A stretch of 64,000 nucleotides of DNA from Thuidium tamariscinum. Taxonomy: Eukaryota > Streptophyta > Bryopsida > Hypnales > Thuidiaceae. The notes below the pieces were generated by a model, which saw nothing but the letters and a program-made list of their open reading frames with translations, searched no databases and was not told the origin of the DNA. The translations under genes were made by a program, and so were the position numbers. The stretch spans positions 24,549,369 through 24,613,368 of the forward strand of contig OX344754.2 of NCBI GenBank assembly GCA_947034885.2, read 5' to 3'. Below, piece by piece: positions 15,022-41,822 of this stretch; the first letter of the stretch is position 1; each line of letters starts with the position of its first letter.

Positions 15022-15925
15022 CAATTTGGAGGATTGCTTGCATTGCATACTCTCTTAACCAAGTTTATGAAAATGGGGTTCTCTGTTGTCGCATTAACAC
15101 ACATTGCGAAAAACTATCTAGCAGATCAAATTGATGGCAAAATTCCGCTCATTTTGGGTGCGTGCATACATCAATCATTCTCACTAGCTCTCATCTTTTG
15201 CTAAGAAGAACATCGCATGGCTGGATTTGTCAGAAAAAAATTAGGGTTACCGTGTTGTATGAGTCGTGGGGTTTCTGATCTGTCTATTGCAGGTGTTTGG
15301 GGAGGAAAGGGTCAAGGGAAGTCTTTCCAAACAGAGCTGATATTCAAGGCTGTGGGCATTGAACCCATCGTCATGTCTGCTGTCGAGATGGAATTGGTAT
15401 GGGCAGGTTTATCTCCATTCCTCTAAATAATGGTGCATTCGTAGCATATAAAGCGCCAACATGTAGGGCAGATTTTTGGCTCTTTCTGAAATTTGGCAAG
15501 ATCAAGGGTGAATACTATTGTTTTTATTCTGTTTGAAATAGCATGCTCACCAAAACCAGCGTCTTGTTTAAGAAGCCCATAGCTACTCCAGCACCAGATT
15601 AAGTCGAATGAACTGCACCCTAAGCTTGGCAATTGAAGACGGACGGCCACGATGAAGATGCGGACGGTCACGATGGCACATCGGGCAAACCAGAAAAAAT
15701 CGGTACAGAAATTACCGTTTTCGTATAAATACGTGCAGATACCCGGATGCAGGAGCGTTTCTATTGATATCCAGGGAAATTGTTGGGTCGAGGGAATCTT
15801 CCCCGGGATACAAGGCATCTTCCCCGGGCCACTGTAAATATTCCCCGGGGTACCCTACCTTGCAATCTCTGGCCCTTTTAGCATTCCCTACAGGCTCCAT
15901 GGCCAGTCACGGTACAGGAGGTCCC

Positions 15926-15990
15926 GGCATGCTGGTGAGGTCCCGACACGCGGTATTGAGGTCCCGACACATTGGTTGGGATCCTGGCTC
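15926..15990 (+). repeat. Short tandem array beside the 2.0-kb element
   Basis: Three copies of a unit of about 20 bp starting AGGTCCCGRCA, immediately outside the element's right end. GC-rich compared with the following sequence. Confidence 0.6.
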
Positions 15991-16229
15991 GCCTGCTTGA
16001 CCTCCGGGTATCGGGGAGGGGGGTTGGGGTTTATCGGATAGTCTGATGAGAGAGAGGGGATGAGAGAGCGAACAACATTTGAAAAATTATCAAAACCGAT
16101 TTCAACCATAAACGAGGGGGTTTGATGTAAAGACCAATTAATCTTCAATTAAAATTTTGTATTCCAATAGGGAGGTTGGAATTCCAAAGTTGCAATAAAT
16201 AAGTGCAAGGAGAGGTAGTAGAATAAAAT

Positions 16230-16955
16230 ACATGTCATTGCAAAAAAATACAGAAAGAAGAAAAAGCCAGAAAAGGAGCTATCAATAAGAGTACTTCTTT
16301 GAAATTTTCACACAACATTTTCCCAAAGAGTAGCTTTAAGGCCCAACAATTTTCATTATTTTTTACTACATTTCAAAAAAGTAACTGCATGATATGTGAT
16401 TTTCTTAAATCTTAAGATAGCCTGAGTAGTTCAAAAAACTTCTTTAAAAATCAATTTTTGAAAAAATAAAAAACTGAAATGGATTCTTTTGAATTATATG
16501 TACTTGGAAAGCTTTGAATCATTCAATTATGATTAATAAAATGAAAATTATGAAGAGTTTTAGTTTGCAAGTAGGTATAGAGTCTTTGAAAATCATACCT
16601 ACTTGCAAACTAAAACTCCTCATAACTTTCATTTATTTAATCATGATTGAATGATTCAAAGCTTTCCAAGTACATATAATTCAAAAGAATCAATTTCAAT
16701 TTTTTATTTTTTCAAAAATTGATTTTTAAAGATGTTTTTTGAACTGTAGGGGTTGCCTAAAGATCAAAGAAAATCACACATCATGCAATAATTTTTTAAC
16801 CATGTAATCAAAAGTAATGAAAATTGTTAGACCTTAAAGCTATTCTTTAGGAAAATGTTATGTGAAAATTTCAAAGAAAAAATAAAATCTCTATTTGTAG
16901 TGAACTAGTCAAAATCACTATATTGCCAAAAAAACATAGCTTAGTCCATCAAGGG
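16230..16955. mobile_element. Foldback (palindromic) element, copy 1
   Basis: About 0.7 kb that reads as one long imperfect palindrome centred near 16,588. The inner stem pairs GTTTGCAAGTAGGTAT with ATACCTACTTGCAAAC around a loop of about 16 nt. The same family occurs at 22,254-22,989 (shared TAGCTTTAAGGCCCAA and AGGTATRGARTCTTTGAAAA). The right end is followed by TTTAA; the left end is less clear. No coding capacity. Confidence 0.75.
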
Positions 16956-17829
16956 TTTAAGCACTAAGCAATTATGGAGGTGTCCACTATAATAGGGCAT
17001 ATTGCAAACTACCTATCAAGAATATAGGATATAATATAATGTCAATTGGTAAATATTGATCTCAATGTTTGATTAAAAATTCAATCTACCAAAAATGCAA
17101 AACATTTTGAACTTTTGTAAAAACAGAATATATATGGTAAGAGAAGATGATAGGTGAGACTAAAAAACAGATAATGAAGTATATGTCTAGTGAGAGAATG
17201 GTGATTCTATACATAAATAGGTTGTAAAGAATCTTATAGTTTATGTAATACACCAAATTAGACATTCTTGCACTTGGCAAAGTGCAATGATTGTATGCAC
17301 TACTATTGAATATTCACCAAAAGTGAATTTAAGAAAAAGTTCAGTACCCCCTAATTTTTTAGAAATACTTGTCTTGTCTTTTTTAATGAAGTGAGCTATT
17401 TTTTTCTCTCTTAGTGGTTAAATGTTAAAAATGACACATTCCTTCTCACTTCCATTACAATTCAAATGTTGATTTGCGTGATAAGACATATAAACCTCTA
17501 TCACTTTAAGTTTGGTAGTCTCTCTTGAGTTCTTACTATTTGTTGGTATTTACTTCTTTCTTCTTTCTTAGAGCAATTGAATAGCTTTAATACATTTGGT
17601 CCCTATTTTCTTTTGCTGAAAATAGCAATTTTTAGCAATGATGGCTTCTATTCAATCCACTTCCAACAATCAAGTTGTGTCTTTGATACTTTTATGATAC
17701 AAAAAATGGAAATATATAAGTTTGTGATGTTCCATTCTAAATTGTTTTATGCAAAAATTATGACACATGATATTGAGCTTAAGACACCTCGTATACGTCA
17801 TGGTTCTAACTTCACGTTTGGATTGTGGC
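16956..17829. other. AT-rich spacer
   Basis: No gene, RNA or element end recognised between the foldback element and the next TIR element. A short ORF at 17,577-17,909 runs into that element and has no recognisable domain. Confidence 0.5.
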
Positions 17830-17833
17830 ATAG

Positions 17834-18576
17834 GGGTCATTGCAAGAAACACTTGCCGATTTTGTTGCATTTTGCAACAATACTTTTGATTTTTTCAAGA
17901 GTACTATAAAATTAGAAAAATAATTTTTGAAAAAACAAAAAAATATGAATAATGTATATACCTCTAAAATGAAGGTTTTCACCAGAGGAAATTGATAGAA
18001 AAATTCTCTAAGTAGGATTGTAGGAGAACTTGAAAAGTGCCAAATCTCAAGAAAATAGGTACTTTGATTCAAAAATTAGGGAAAAATAGTAAAGATAAGT
18101 ATTTTCAAAATATAAAAAGTGAATATTTGCAACAACTTTATGGATATGGCCATTCACCAAAAAATCCACCAAAATCATATTTTATATGTTTCAAAATACA
18201 AGCAAAGAGAAGCTCACTTTGTAGACCTCCACACCACATAAAATTAACTATTTTTAAAAATAATTTCTTGGAAAGCTAGAAGTTTACTAGAAGACCATCT
18301 CATCCAAATTTCATCTCAAAATCATTAAAAAAAAGGTATTTCATAGTACTAAAAAATCCTAAATTACAAAGTGTGACATTCAATTGGGGTCTATTTTTGG
18401 ATAGTAAAATATTTTTGAAAATTATGAAAAAATCATGGAAGGTGTATAATAATTATGAGTACCTTCCCTACAAATCTTAAGTCATTTGGAGCCAAAACAC
18501 AAAAGTTATGGCCAAAAAAATAGATTAGCATGCAACGTGTAACACAAAATAGTACAGGTGTTTCTTGCAATGATCC
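17834..18576. mobile_element. TIR family 2, subfamily B, copy 1
   Basis: 743 bp with ends GGGTCATTGCAAGAAACACT and, inverted, GTGTTTCTTGCAATGATCC. ATAG flanks both sides (17830-17833 and 18577-18580). The interior matches 39,203-39,936 and, more weakly and inverted, 28,551-29,180. Non-coding. Confidence 0.85.
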
Positions 18577-18580
18577 ATAG

Positions 18581-19348
18581 GTGCAAATTAGGCTCTTGTC
18601 TTCATAAATCTTAATAAAGCAAATTAAATTGGGTCTTTTCCTACCTCCTACATACCTATTCTTTCTTAGAAAAAGTATATATAAAGAGATGGATAATTTG
18701 ATGCAAAAAATTATCTTATGGCCTTCTTTAAGAAATGACAATTTATATGCTTCATTTCATTCATGTAACTGTTTTAACAAAATACAATTGTAGTATTCTC
18801 ATTTGCTTAATCTTTGAGTGCCCTACAGTCTCAAATATGGCCTTTCAACTTTGGAAGATGTCTTTGTTTGATTGTAATAATCTTTTCAATGGTATGGTTA
18901 GAGGACATGTCCCTTTCTATGTACCTCTGGGCATGTCTCTAGTACAAATCAATATAGTCAATTAATGTGGATCTTTTCTCAGGTGATAGTTTAATTGAAA
19001 TGAGTATAAAAAAGTTTGGATTTTTATAAACATAGGCTAGGTGTTGAGTGATTAAAGCTTAGGGCTTAATCAATTGACATATTACAAATGTATTAGACAC
19101 ATTGATGTACTTTTAAATATATGTTGAAATATGTAGCAAACTCTTGCCTTCACCAGAATCTTATAGTTAGGAAAGATTTGATTTTGGATTTTTTTTCTAA
19201 AAGTTCAAAATATATGTTGGTTGATTGAATAGACAAGGATAGATAAATGCTCTTGTACTGTACAAGAAGAGTACTACAAGAGTCATTGTTTTCAATCCCG
19301 TTTTCAATGGTACACTCTCTTTTGGGTCAATAGTTAGAAGAGTCACTT
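18581..19348. other. AT-rich spacer
   Basis: No gene recognised. This is unique sequence between TIR element 17,834-18,576 and the microsatellite that marks the end of the duplication arm. Confidence 0.5.
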
Positions 19349-19430
19349 ATGCATATATAAATAAATAAATAAATGTATATATATGTATATATATATATGT
19401 ATATATCTGTGTGTGTGTATATATATATAT
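19349..19430. repeat. TA/TG microsatellite at the duplication breakpoint
   Basis: ATAA, TA and TG simple repeats end at 19,430, directly beside the point where similarity to the left arm begins (TCACCTACTACC, inverted). Confidence 0.9.
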
Positions 19431-34868
<15,438 letters not shown>

Positions 34869-37800
34869 GACCACGCCCGTCTTGCCACGACTCTCCGTCT
34901 CCACTAGTGATCGAGAACTTGCGATTCCGGCCACGACAGGCCCGACTGCACGGGCGGCAACAATCAAGCGAAGAAATGGAAACTGCACTCGACCATGGAT
35001 CCTGTGCATGCCTCCACTAGCTGGACGGTCTCTCCTCCGCGATCCTCACGTTCAAATGCATATGCATGCTACGAAGATGAAACTACTTCAGGAGCTAGTA
35101 CTGAGGCTAAGTTAGCTGCTCTGGAACTGATCACCAAACGGGCTTTCACTAGCAAACAGCAAAGGATCTAAGTAGGCGATCGCTGAGCTGAGCGCTGGAT
35201 GGAGAATACAGACAGATCGATAGTCCAGGACTTTATCGGTACTGTCAGCAGTCCTGACGAGTTGGTGGACTTTAAATCCACGTGGTTGTAGGTATGTTCA
35301 CTCCCGGCGTTGGTAACAGCGGCTCTGAAAAGATAAGACCTCTACATGAAGACAAGAAGGCCTTTTCATTATAATGGTAATGCATTTGTTGCGTTGGTTC
35401 GACACTAATAGTTCTGTCAGCAAAAGTTTTCCAGCGTTCGCATATGCCAATTGAAACCACTCATTGTCCTGTGAGAGCTTCGTCCTTGGAAACTATCTCG
35501 CACTAGACTGATTTACAAGCATTTCTGACCTTGAACTCCAAATTTTAAAGAAGTAATTTGTCACGGGTGTCATTGCTGGAAGTTTGCTGGGTGCAAAGTC
35601 CACTCTGTTTCGTCGTTTGTCGCCTTGTCTGTGTTGCCTCGGCTATTGTAAATTATTCTTTTTGTTAAAAATCATGCAGAGAGCTAAAATTATTGCGTAC
35701 GACTGGAGGAGTGTGATGCCAGAAGCTTTTTGGATCTTCTTTTGCATGTCTGTCATGCACATGGCTCTTCTGTTTTTACGAATTTCATTTTTGGAATCTT
35801 TGAAAATACATCGATGCTTCATTTATTAAATCTAAGTTAAACAACTGATCGAAACAGACGAGTACGACTACAGCAACGAAGGAAATGGTACCATACAATA
35901 ATTACTCGACGAGCTTCAATGAAAACAACGATCTCCGACACCGCCCACAATGGATATTCTCCAAGCTTACACCTGGTTCAAATTATGCATGTCCTGGAAA
36001 ACCGATGCATCCAGCATATTCAGAAGTATAAAACTGCACCAGCAAAATTGATCTATGCAAAAGACGACAAGTTCCTGGAACACAAGATGACGGTTTTAAC
36101 ATGCCAACTTCAATTAAAGTTCAACACTGAAAGAGAAGACTGAGGCACTACTGAACTTAAAGTGCAGCCAATTGTTGGGCAGACGACAATCTTAAACTAC
36201 CAACCTTCGACTATACGTTCGCATTCATAATCATAGCACTGTGAACTTCAAGTGCGGATGAACGACAAGAATTGCGTCTCGAAGGTTCAAACTGAATGTG
36301 GCGAGTAGAAAGTACTACGAAAGTAATGTCTACGCGAAAGAAACGAATTATGATGCTTGGAACCAATTACCCATCCTTCTCCAGATTCAACAACGCTGAA
36401 ACATGGAAGCCGACAGACTGTCGACAGTCTGAGAGTAACACCCGCACAATTTCACAAAATCGCAGAGATGGGAATGCTGACGAAACATATATTTTATTGC
36501 TGATAAATAGGACCCCCCGCTAGAGTAGTAATCATCATCACCCCACCGGAATGAGCTCAAAAGAAAAACGCAAGCAACTGATTCCCGGTCAAGGATGCGA
36601 TTTAAGGGTTCATCAGCTCACAGTGCACACAAGCCCTGTCCGCAATTAAATCGCCAAATGCACACATCTCACAATTAACGCAACCACATCTTAACCCGCA
36701 CTGCGCCTCAAACCCCGAACCATAAGATCAACAAGTCCGAAACGGCGGAGGTTTTTGTTGTCCTCGTAAACCGCCATATTATTCTAATTGCCCTCTCCCA
36801 GTCCTTTTAACTATCAGCGGTCCTATAAGTCTCACATCTCCGATTTCGGTGGATTGCGCTCCTACTCAAATTTGGCCGGATAACACTTCTCTTGAAATTT
36901 TCCTTGGCCCACTGACAGTGTCAGAAAGCACCGTACTGTGCAACTCCCATGCACCTTAGTGTCTGTAACCCAGATGTCATCAATGGCATGTTCACATTGT
37001 GTATGGTAGAGGCCTAGAGGGGTACGAATAGCAGGCTTGCTTGTCATCACAATCATCTGAAGAAGTGTCTGTAACCTGTTTCATTGGTTTCAAAAAGAAG
37101 GAAATCAATTAAAGAAGAAGTAAGTGTCTGCAACCCAGTTGTCATCAATCTCATTGTATTGATTTGTGAATGATATGCTCAATGACAGAAGTGTCTGGAA
37201 GGGAGAAACACCCATGACCCGAACCTGTCCCTTGCAGTGAATGTAGACTCACCCAATTGTGTCAGTACAGTTCCCTTAATGTGTTTGTCACATGCTTGAT
37301 TCTCATTGGTTGACTTATTTCAAGGACACATATAAATATCTGATTCGCTTACCGTTGATTTCAGCACTCAGCAGTGTTTAGTGCAGGCCTTCAGGGTACA
37401 CCTATAGGACGGTTCTAGTGGTCTAGGGAGCCAACACTTTGAAAATTTGTAGAAATTACGTACTGTATCCAAAAAATTTAAATTTTTGTGAATATTCATG
37501 ATTTTCACACGCTTATACTAGAAAAATATCAGTTTTAGAAAAATCTGTCTCCAACTATGTTGAATTCTTTATTTTGACAGTTTTGAAAATTTGGGTACTT
37601 GCACAGTAACCCATTTCCAATTTGTATCCAAAAAGAAAGAAAAAAGAAAAGTGTCTGTCTGCTACCCAATTATGGCTTAGTTTTTATACAAAAATAAAAC
37701 AAAATTTCATTGCCTGCAACTCGGTTAAGTTAGCATCAATTACATTGGTGTGTACGCTTAAGGTAGCCAACCCATTTCCGATCACCCCCATTTCCAATGT

Positions 37801-38130
37801 AGAGGCTATTTCCTTTTTGTGAAGTTGTGGTGCAACTCCTAGAGCAATTGCAGCACATTAGGATTGGTTGTAAGGCTCTCGTAAATGCAATCAACCCTTG
37901 GTTGATTTTGCAATTAGCCTATGGTCAAAAATAATAAGGTCTATATGACCATTATAAGTTAAGAAGAATCTTCTACTAAAAAATTCATAGTAATTATGTT
38001 TTGGGTAATAAAATTCTATGGTGAATTTCATTGAAATGGTGGTATTCCAAATGCCATTTCTCAGACCGCATAGTCTGAATTGAAAATTGGTATCTAGGAC
38101 AGGTATAGATTTTAGACATTTAGGATACAT
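34869..38130. other. Upstream intergenic region of the receptor kinase
   Basis: About 3.2 kb of mixed composition. Base composition is nearer 45% GC up to about 37,200 and falls afterwards. It should hold the receptor-kinase promoter, but I could not place a TATA box with confidence. Degenerate GTGTCTGYAACCC words recur near 36,959, 37,062 and 37,124. No ORF shows a recognisable domain. Confidence 0.4.
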
Positions 38131-38858
38131 GGGTGATTGCAAGAAACACTTGTCCTATTTTTTGTCCCCTTGACCTCCAACAGGTAGTTTTTTGCTTATA
38201 ACTTTTGCATAGTTTGACCTATCAACTTGAAATTTGGAATGAAGGTGAGCACAAAAGTTTTATATGTTGTGTAATTTTTTCAATTTAAAAAAAATTATTT
38301 TACTATTTTTAAACTGCCCCTGATTGGCTGTCTACCTTGGCCATTTTGGGGGTTTTTAGTCCTATTTTTGACCCAAAAATGCAAATTTTGAGCTGAAAAT
38401 TGGCATGCTTAGATATATAGTATAGTTACACAATCCCTAAAAAGGATTTTTGAAAATATTAAACTGTCCAACTTCCACATGTCGTCAAAGTGGCTGACTT
38501 TGCGCACGTGTAGAGAATAGAATTTATTTTTTCCAAATATGAAATTTGTTGGAAAAGAAAGACCTTTACTTGAAGAAAAAAAGGATTTTTCATTTTCTTT
38601 TTTTGAATTTTTTTACTATTTTTACCAAATTAGTGAAAAAAGAGCTATTTTCATTGTATTTTCCATTGTCTATAACATTTAGAGAAATTTTTTCTTAGGT
38701 CTGAATTTCAAGAGACATAATATTCTCATTGCTCTTCAAATTATCCATATTTTTTTCAATTTAAAAAAAATTTATTTCAAAGGGTCACAGGACTCACAGG
38801 ACTCATTGATTTTGAGCCATTTTGAGCCAAAACCGGTAAGTGTTTCTTGCAACGACCC
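38131..38858. mobile_element. TIR family 2, subfamily A, copy 2
   Basis: 728 bp, nearly the same length and sequence as 12,435-13,160. ACAT flanks both sides (38127-38130 and 38859-38862). Ends are GGGTGATTGCAAGAAACACT and the inverted AGTGTTTCTTGCAACGACCC. Confidence 0.87.
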
Positions 38859-39202
38859 ACATATAGATTTTCAAAATCTATGACCGATTTAGATTTCAGA
38901 TCGTGCAGTTTAAAGCATCTTGGGCATGTATAGATTTCAAAAATCTACGACATATGTAAGTTTCAAACTGCGCGGTTTGAACTGTCAAAAGTGTCAAACT
39001 AATGGAATACCGCCATTTTAACGAAATTCGTCATTTCTAAAAAAACACGCTAGAAAATATGCTTATATATATGCTAGGATCGCCATCTTCTAGAGACCTC
39101 CTTCAAACAATAGACTGCATTTATGCCATTTTAACGGAATGATGTGTCATTTTAATGGAATGTCTTGCCATTTTAATGAAATATTCATGCCATTCTATTG
39201 TA
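38859..39202. repeat. Interval rich in CCATTTTAAYG words
   Basis: GCCATTTTAAYGRAAT or close variants occur near 39,012, 39,124, 39,147, 39,169 and 39,189. The flanks of both neighbouring TIR elements belong to this repeat, which also matches the small MITE at 32,680-32,852. Confidence 0.5.
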
Positions 39203-39936
39203 GGGTGAATGCAAGAAACACCTGTACTATTTGTTGCATTTTATTACAATACTCATGACTTTTTCTGGAGTACTTTAAAATTAGAAAATCAATTTGAAAA
39301 AAATTTGAAAAATATGAACAATGTATAAACCTCTAAGATGAAGGTTTTCACCGAAGGAAATTAATAGGAAAATTCTCTAAGTAGGAGAACTTAAAAAGCA
39401 CCAAACCTCAAGAAAATACATGCCTTCATGTTTTAATTTTGGAAAAATAGTAAAAATAAGTAAATACAAAAAATAAAAAGTGGCCATTTGCAACAATTCT
39501 ATAGAGATGGTCATTCACCAGAAAAAACACCAAAATAATATTTTATATGTTTCAAAATTCAAGCAGAAAGAATCTCACTTTGTAGACTTCCACACCACAT
39601 AAAAATAACTTTTTTCAAAATCCCTCACGTGTAGAGATGTAAATCTACTAGAAGACCATCTCATCAAAATTTCATCTTAAAATCATTAAAAAAAAGGTAC
39701 TCCTTAGTACTAAAAACCTCCAAATTCTTATTTGTGACATTTAATCACTAGTACTATTTTAGTATTAAAATATTTTTGAAAATTACGAAAAAATTATGTA
39801 AGGTGTATGATAGACATGAGTACCTTTTCTAGAAATATTGAGTCATTTCGAGCAAAAATGCAAAAGTTATGGGCAAAAAACAGATTAGCACTTAGCTTGT
39901 GACGAAAAATAGTACAAGTGTTTCTTGCATTCACCC
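39203..39936. mobile_element. TIR family 2, subfamily B, copy 2
   Basis: 734 bp with ends GGGTGAATGCAAGAAACACC and the inverted GTGTTTCTTGCATTCACCC. Flanks are TGTA (39199-39202) and TGCA (39937-39940), a 4-bp duplication with one mismatch. The interior matches 17,834-18,576. Confidence 0.83.
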
Positions 39937-40517
39937 TGCAATACCACCATTTTAAGGAAATGGTACCTTACCATTTCCTTCATCATTGATGTAGTCCTAC
40001 TTGTATCTGTTTTGATCAGTTGTTTTACTTAGATTTAATAAATGAAGCATCTATGTATTTTCAAAGATCCCAAAAATGAAATTCAACACTATATTCATTA
40101 AAATGAGAGTATTCCATTGAATTGAAAGGATTTGAAGGCACTTTTCATAAACAAATATTCCAAGAAATTGAAAAGTGGAACTAAACTTTATTCATCAAAG
40201 TAGCATATTAACAAGGATAAGGCACTGAACAAAGTCATTACCATGATAACAAACTCTTATATGTATAGAGAGCCGTATATTTTCAAATTTTCTTCCACAT
40301 ATGACATTTCAATATTTAGAAATCGTCATGAGTGTGTATGTATTTGTAGTGCGTGTCATTCACTCACGTAATGTATAATGTGTGACGCTTGAACAATGCA
40401 CCTATATACTTGAGTACTACTCAGCTGTACACTGAGGAAACAGCTACATGTCTGATTGTTGTTTAATCGCCCCCATCGCCTTCAAAATCTCTGGTCCACG
40501 ACTATAACCATTACACA
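39937..40517. other. Spacer, no gene seen
   Basis: AT-rich sequence with one CCATTTTAAGG word at 39,948. No gene or RNA recognised. Confidence 0.45.
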
Positions 40518-40882
40518 CATAAGAGGATTTTCAGCTACTGTAAGAGACTGCGAGTTCCCAGACACTGGGAACGCATTGGGAACTCTGGGAACGAGATGCT
40601 GATGTGGTCGAGCGACTGCCACGTCAGAAAAAAAATATTTTTTTATTAATTTTAATTAAATATTAAATATTTTTAAAATATTTTTTTGAAAAAAAAAATA
40701 TTTTTTTAAATCATTTTTTTTCTCTTTAATACATTCTGAAGTTTTTTGAAAAAAAAAAATTTTAATTTTTTTTTTTCAAAATTCAAAAATTCAGACCAGC
40801 AGGGTGCTGGTCTGCAGCAGTGGGAACAATTTCGGGGAACACCCCTGAAACGGTCTCCTGGGGGCCCAGAAATCCTCTTATG
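40518..40882. mobile_element. MITE family 1, copy 4
   Basis: 365 bp with ends CATAAGAGGATTTTCAGC and CCCAGAAATCCTCTTATG. It shares AGACTGCGAGTTCCCA and GGTCGAGCGACTGCCACGTCA with the copy at 1,084. Its right end overlaps the end of the minus-strand ORF at 40,878-41,444 and supplies that ORF's stop codon. Confidence 0.75.
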
Positions 40883-41444
40883 ATTTTTTATATTGTTGAA
40901 GCTCTTGTAGCTTCTGTAACTGTATGAACTTCCGATCCCATTCATTTTGTATTGGATGAGTGTCCCGGCTTAGGGGAACTCCATTGTGTGACTTCGTCCT
41001 TCTTATATTTAGGGCGCTGGCTCGCAGATGAGGATGTACGCCACCATGAGAACGCACAGAAATCTTCTTCTCCCTTGATTCACTAGGCAGTGAACAATTT
41101 GGTTTCACCGTTGGTTCTTCGAGCAGGAATTGCTCATACAACTTCCTCTGCGTCAATTTCTCGGAAATGGAAGGTGACATCCGCGACGTGAGAGGATCCT
41201 TGGACCGAAGAGGCGAAGGAGAGTACGACTTCATTAGCGAACGCGTCCGACTTGGCGGGCTATCCACTACACCATCATCAACGGGCCTCACCGAGAAGTC
41301 CATTGTGGAGTTGGCCGTGGCTGCGGAGCACAGGAAGTTCCCGGTACTCAAGATAGCATTCTGCCCGTACTCAAGGAAGGAATCGATAGAAGCCGAGCAC
41401 GGCAGGGTGACTTCCTGGACCGCAATAGCTTTCTGAGGAACGGT
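40878..41444 (-). pseudogene. Exon of an uncharacterised Ser/Pro-rich protein, ended by a MITE
   Basis: An open frame follows an acceptor (TTTTCAG at 41,451-41,445). It is Ser/Pro/Arg-rich (SPPSRTRSLMKSYSPSPLRSK) and ends in a helical, charged stretch (WDRKFIQLQKLQELQQYKKS). The TAA stop at 40,880-40,878 lies inside the TIR of the MITE, so the original reading frame probably continued. I do not recognise the family. It may be a separate gene or a downstream exon of the neighbouring pseudogene, whose stop is at 41,759. GC content is near 50%. Confidence 0.5.
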
Positions 41445-41758
41445 CTGAAAATAAAAAGATTACAAATCAATCATCAAGAACGATTTCATTTTAGAAACTA
41501 CTCCAATCTATAAGAAAAAATAGATACAAGAAACAAACAGAGAATGCAATCAGCGAAAGGTCAAGCCCAGCTAAAGAGAAGTAACCACATATTGAAGTGA
41601 AAACGAGTTCTCGAATATTTATTTAAAAGTAAGTCCATACATACTCAACCGGAGCAAAACCAAAAGCCTATGTACAGTTTAGGTCTCCTCGAGCTAAAAT
41701 GACAAAACCACCAATAACCACTATCGAAGCATCTACAAGACGCGATAAAATGAGGACC

Positions 41759-41822
41759 CTATCTCAAGCTACTCAATTGCTTAACAATTTCCATGAGCCT
41801 ATTGTATTCCTTCCGGTTCCGC
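41759..41822 (-). pseudogene. 3' end of the ParB/methylase/FCP1-like pseudogene, cut off by the retrotransposon
   Basis: This short coding tail (RKEYNRLMEIVKQLSSLR, then TAG at 41,761-41,759) continues, in frame, the last exon that stops at 55,911 on the far side of the retrotransposon. The TCCGC at 41,818-41,822 is one copy of the 5-bp target duplication. Removing the element and one duplication gives one uninterrupted exon end. Confidence 0.85.

Larger units (their letters stand above)
13877..15890. mobile_element. 2.0-kb element with TIRs of about 250 bp
   Basis: The two ends are inverted copies of each other over about 250 bp, both starting TAGGGAATGC at the outer edge. CAGGCT flanks both sides (13871-13876 and 15891-15896), which looks like a target duplication. 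Each TIR contains three close copies of CCCGGGGAAGAT or a variant at about 21-bp spacing. The interior has an 85-bp direct repeat and no credible transposase ORF. The TAGGG end recalls hAT elements, while the long TIR recalls Mutator-like elements; the 6-bp duplication fits neither cleanly. GC content is higher than its surroundings. Confidence 0.8.

Noticed and set aside
34869..35009. Upstream ATG at 35,009 as the receptor-kinase start
   Set aside because: It adds 47 residues with no signal-peptide pattern; ATG 34,868 places the hydrophobic segment properly.
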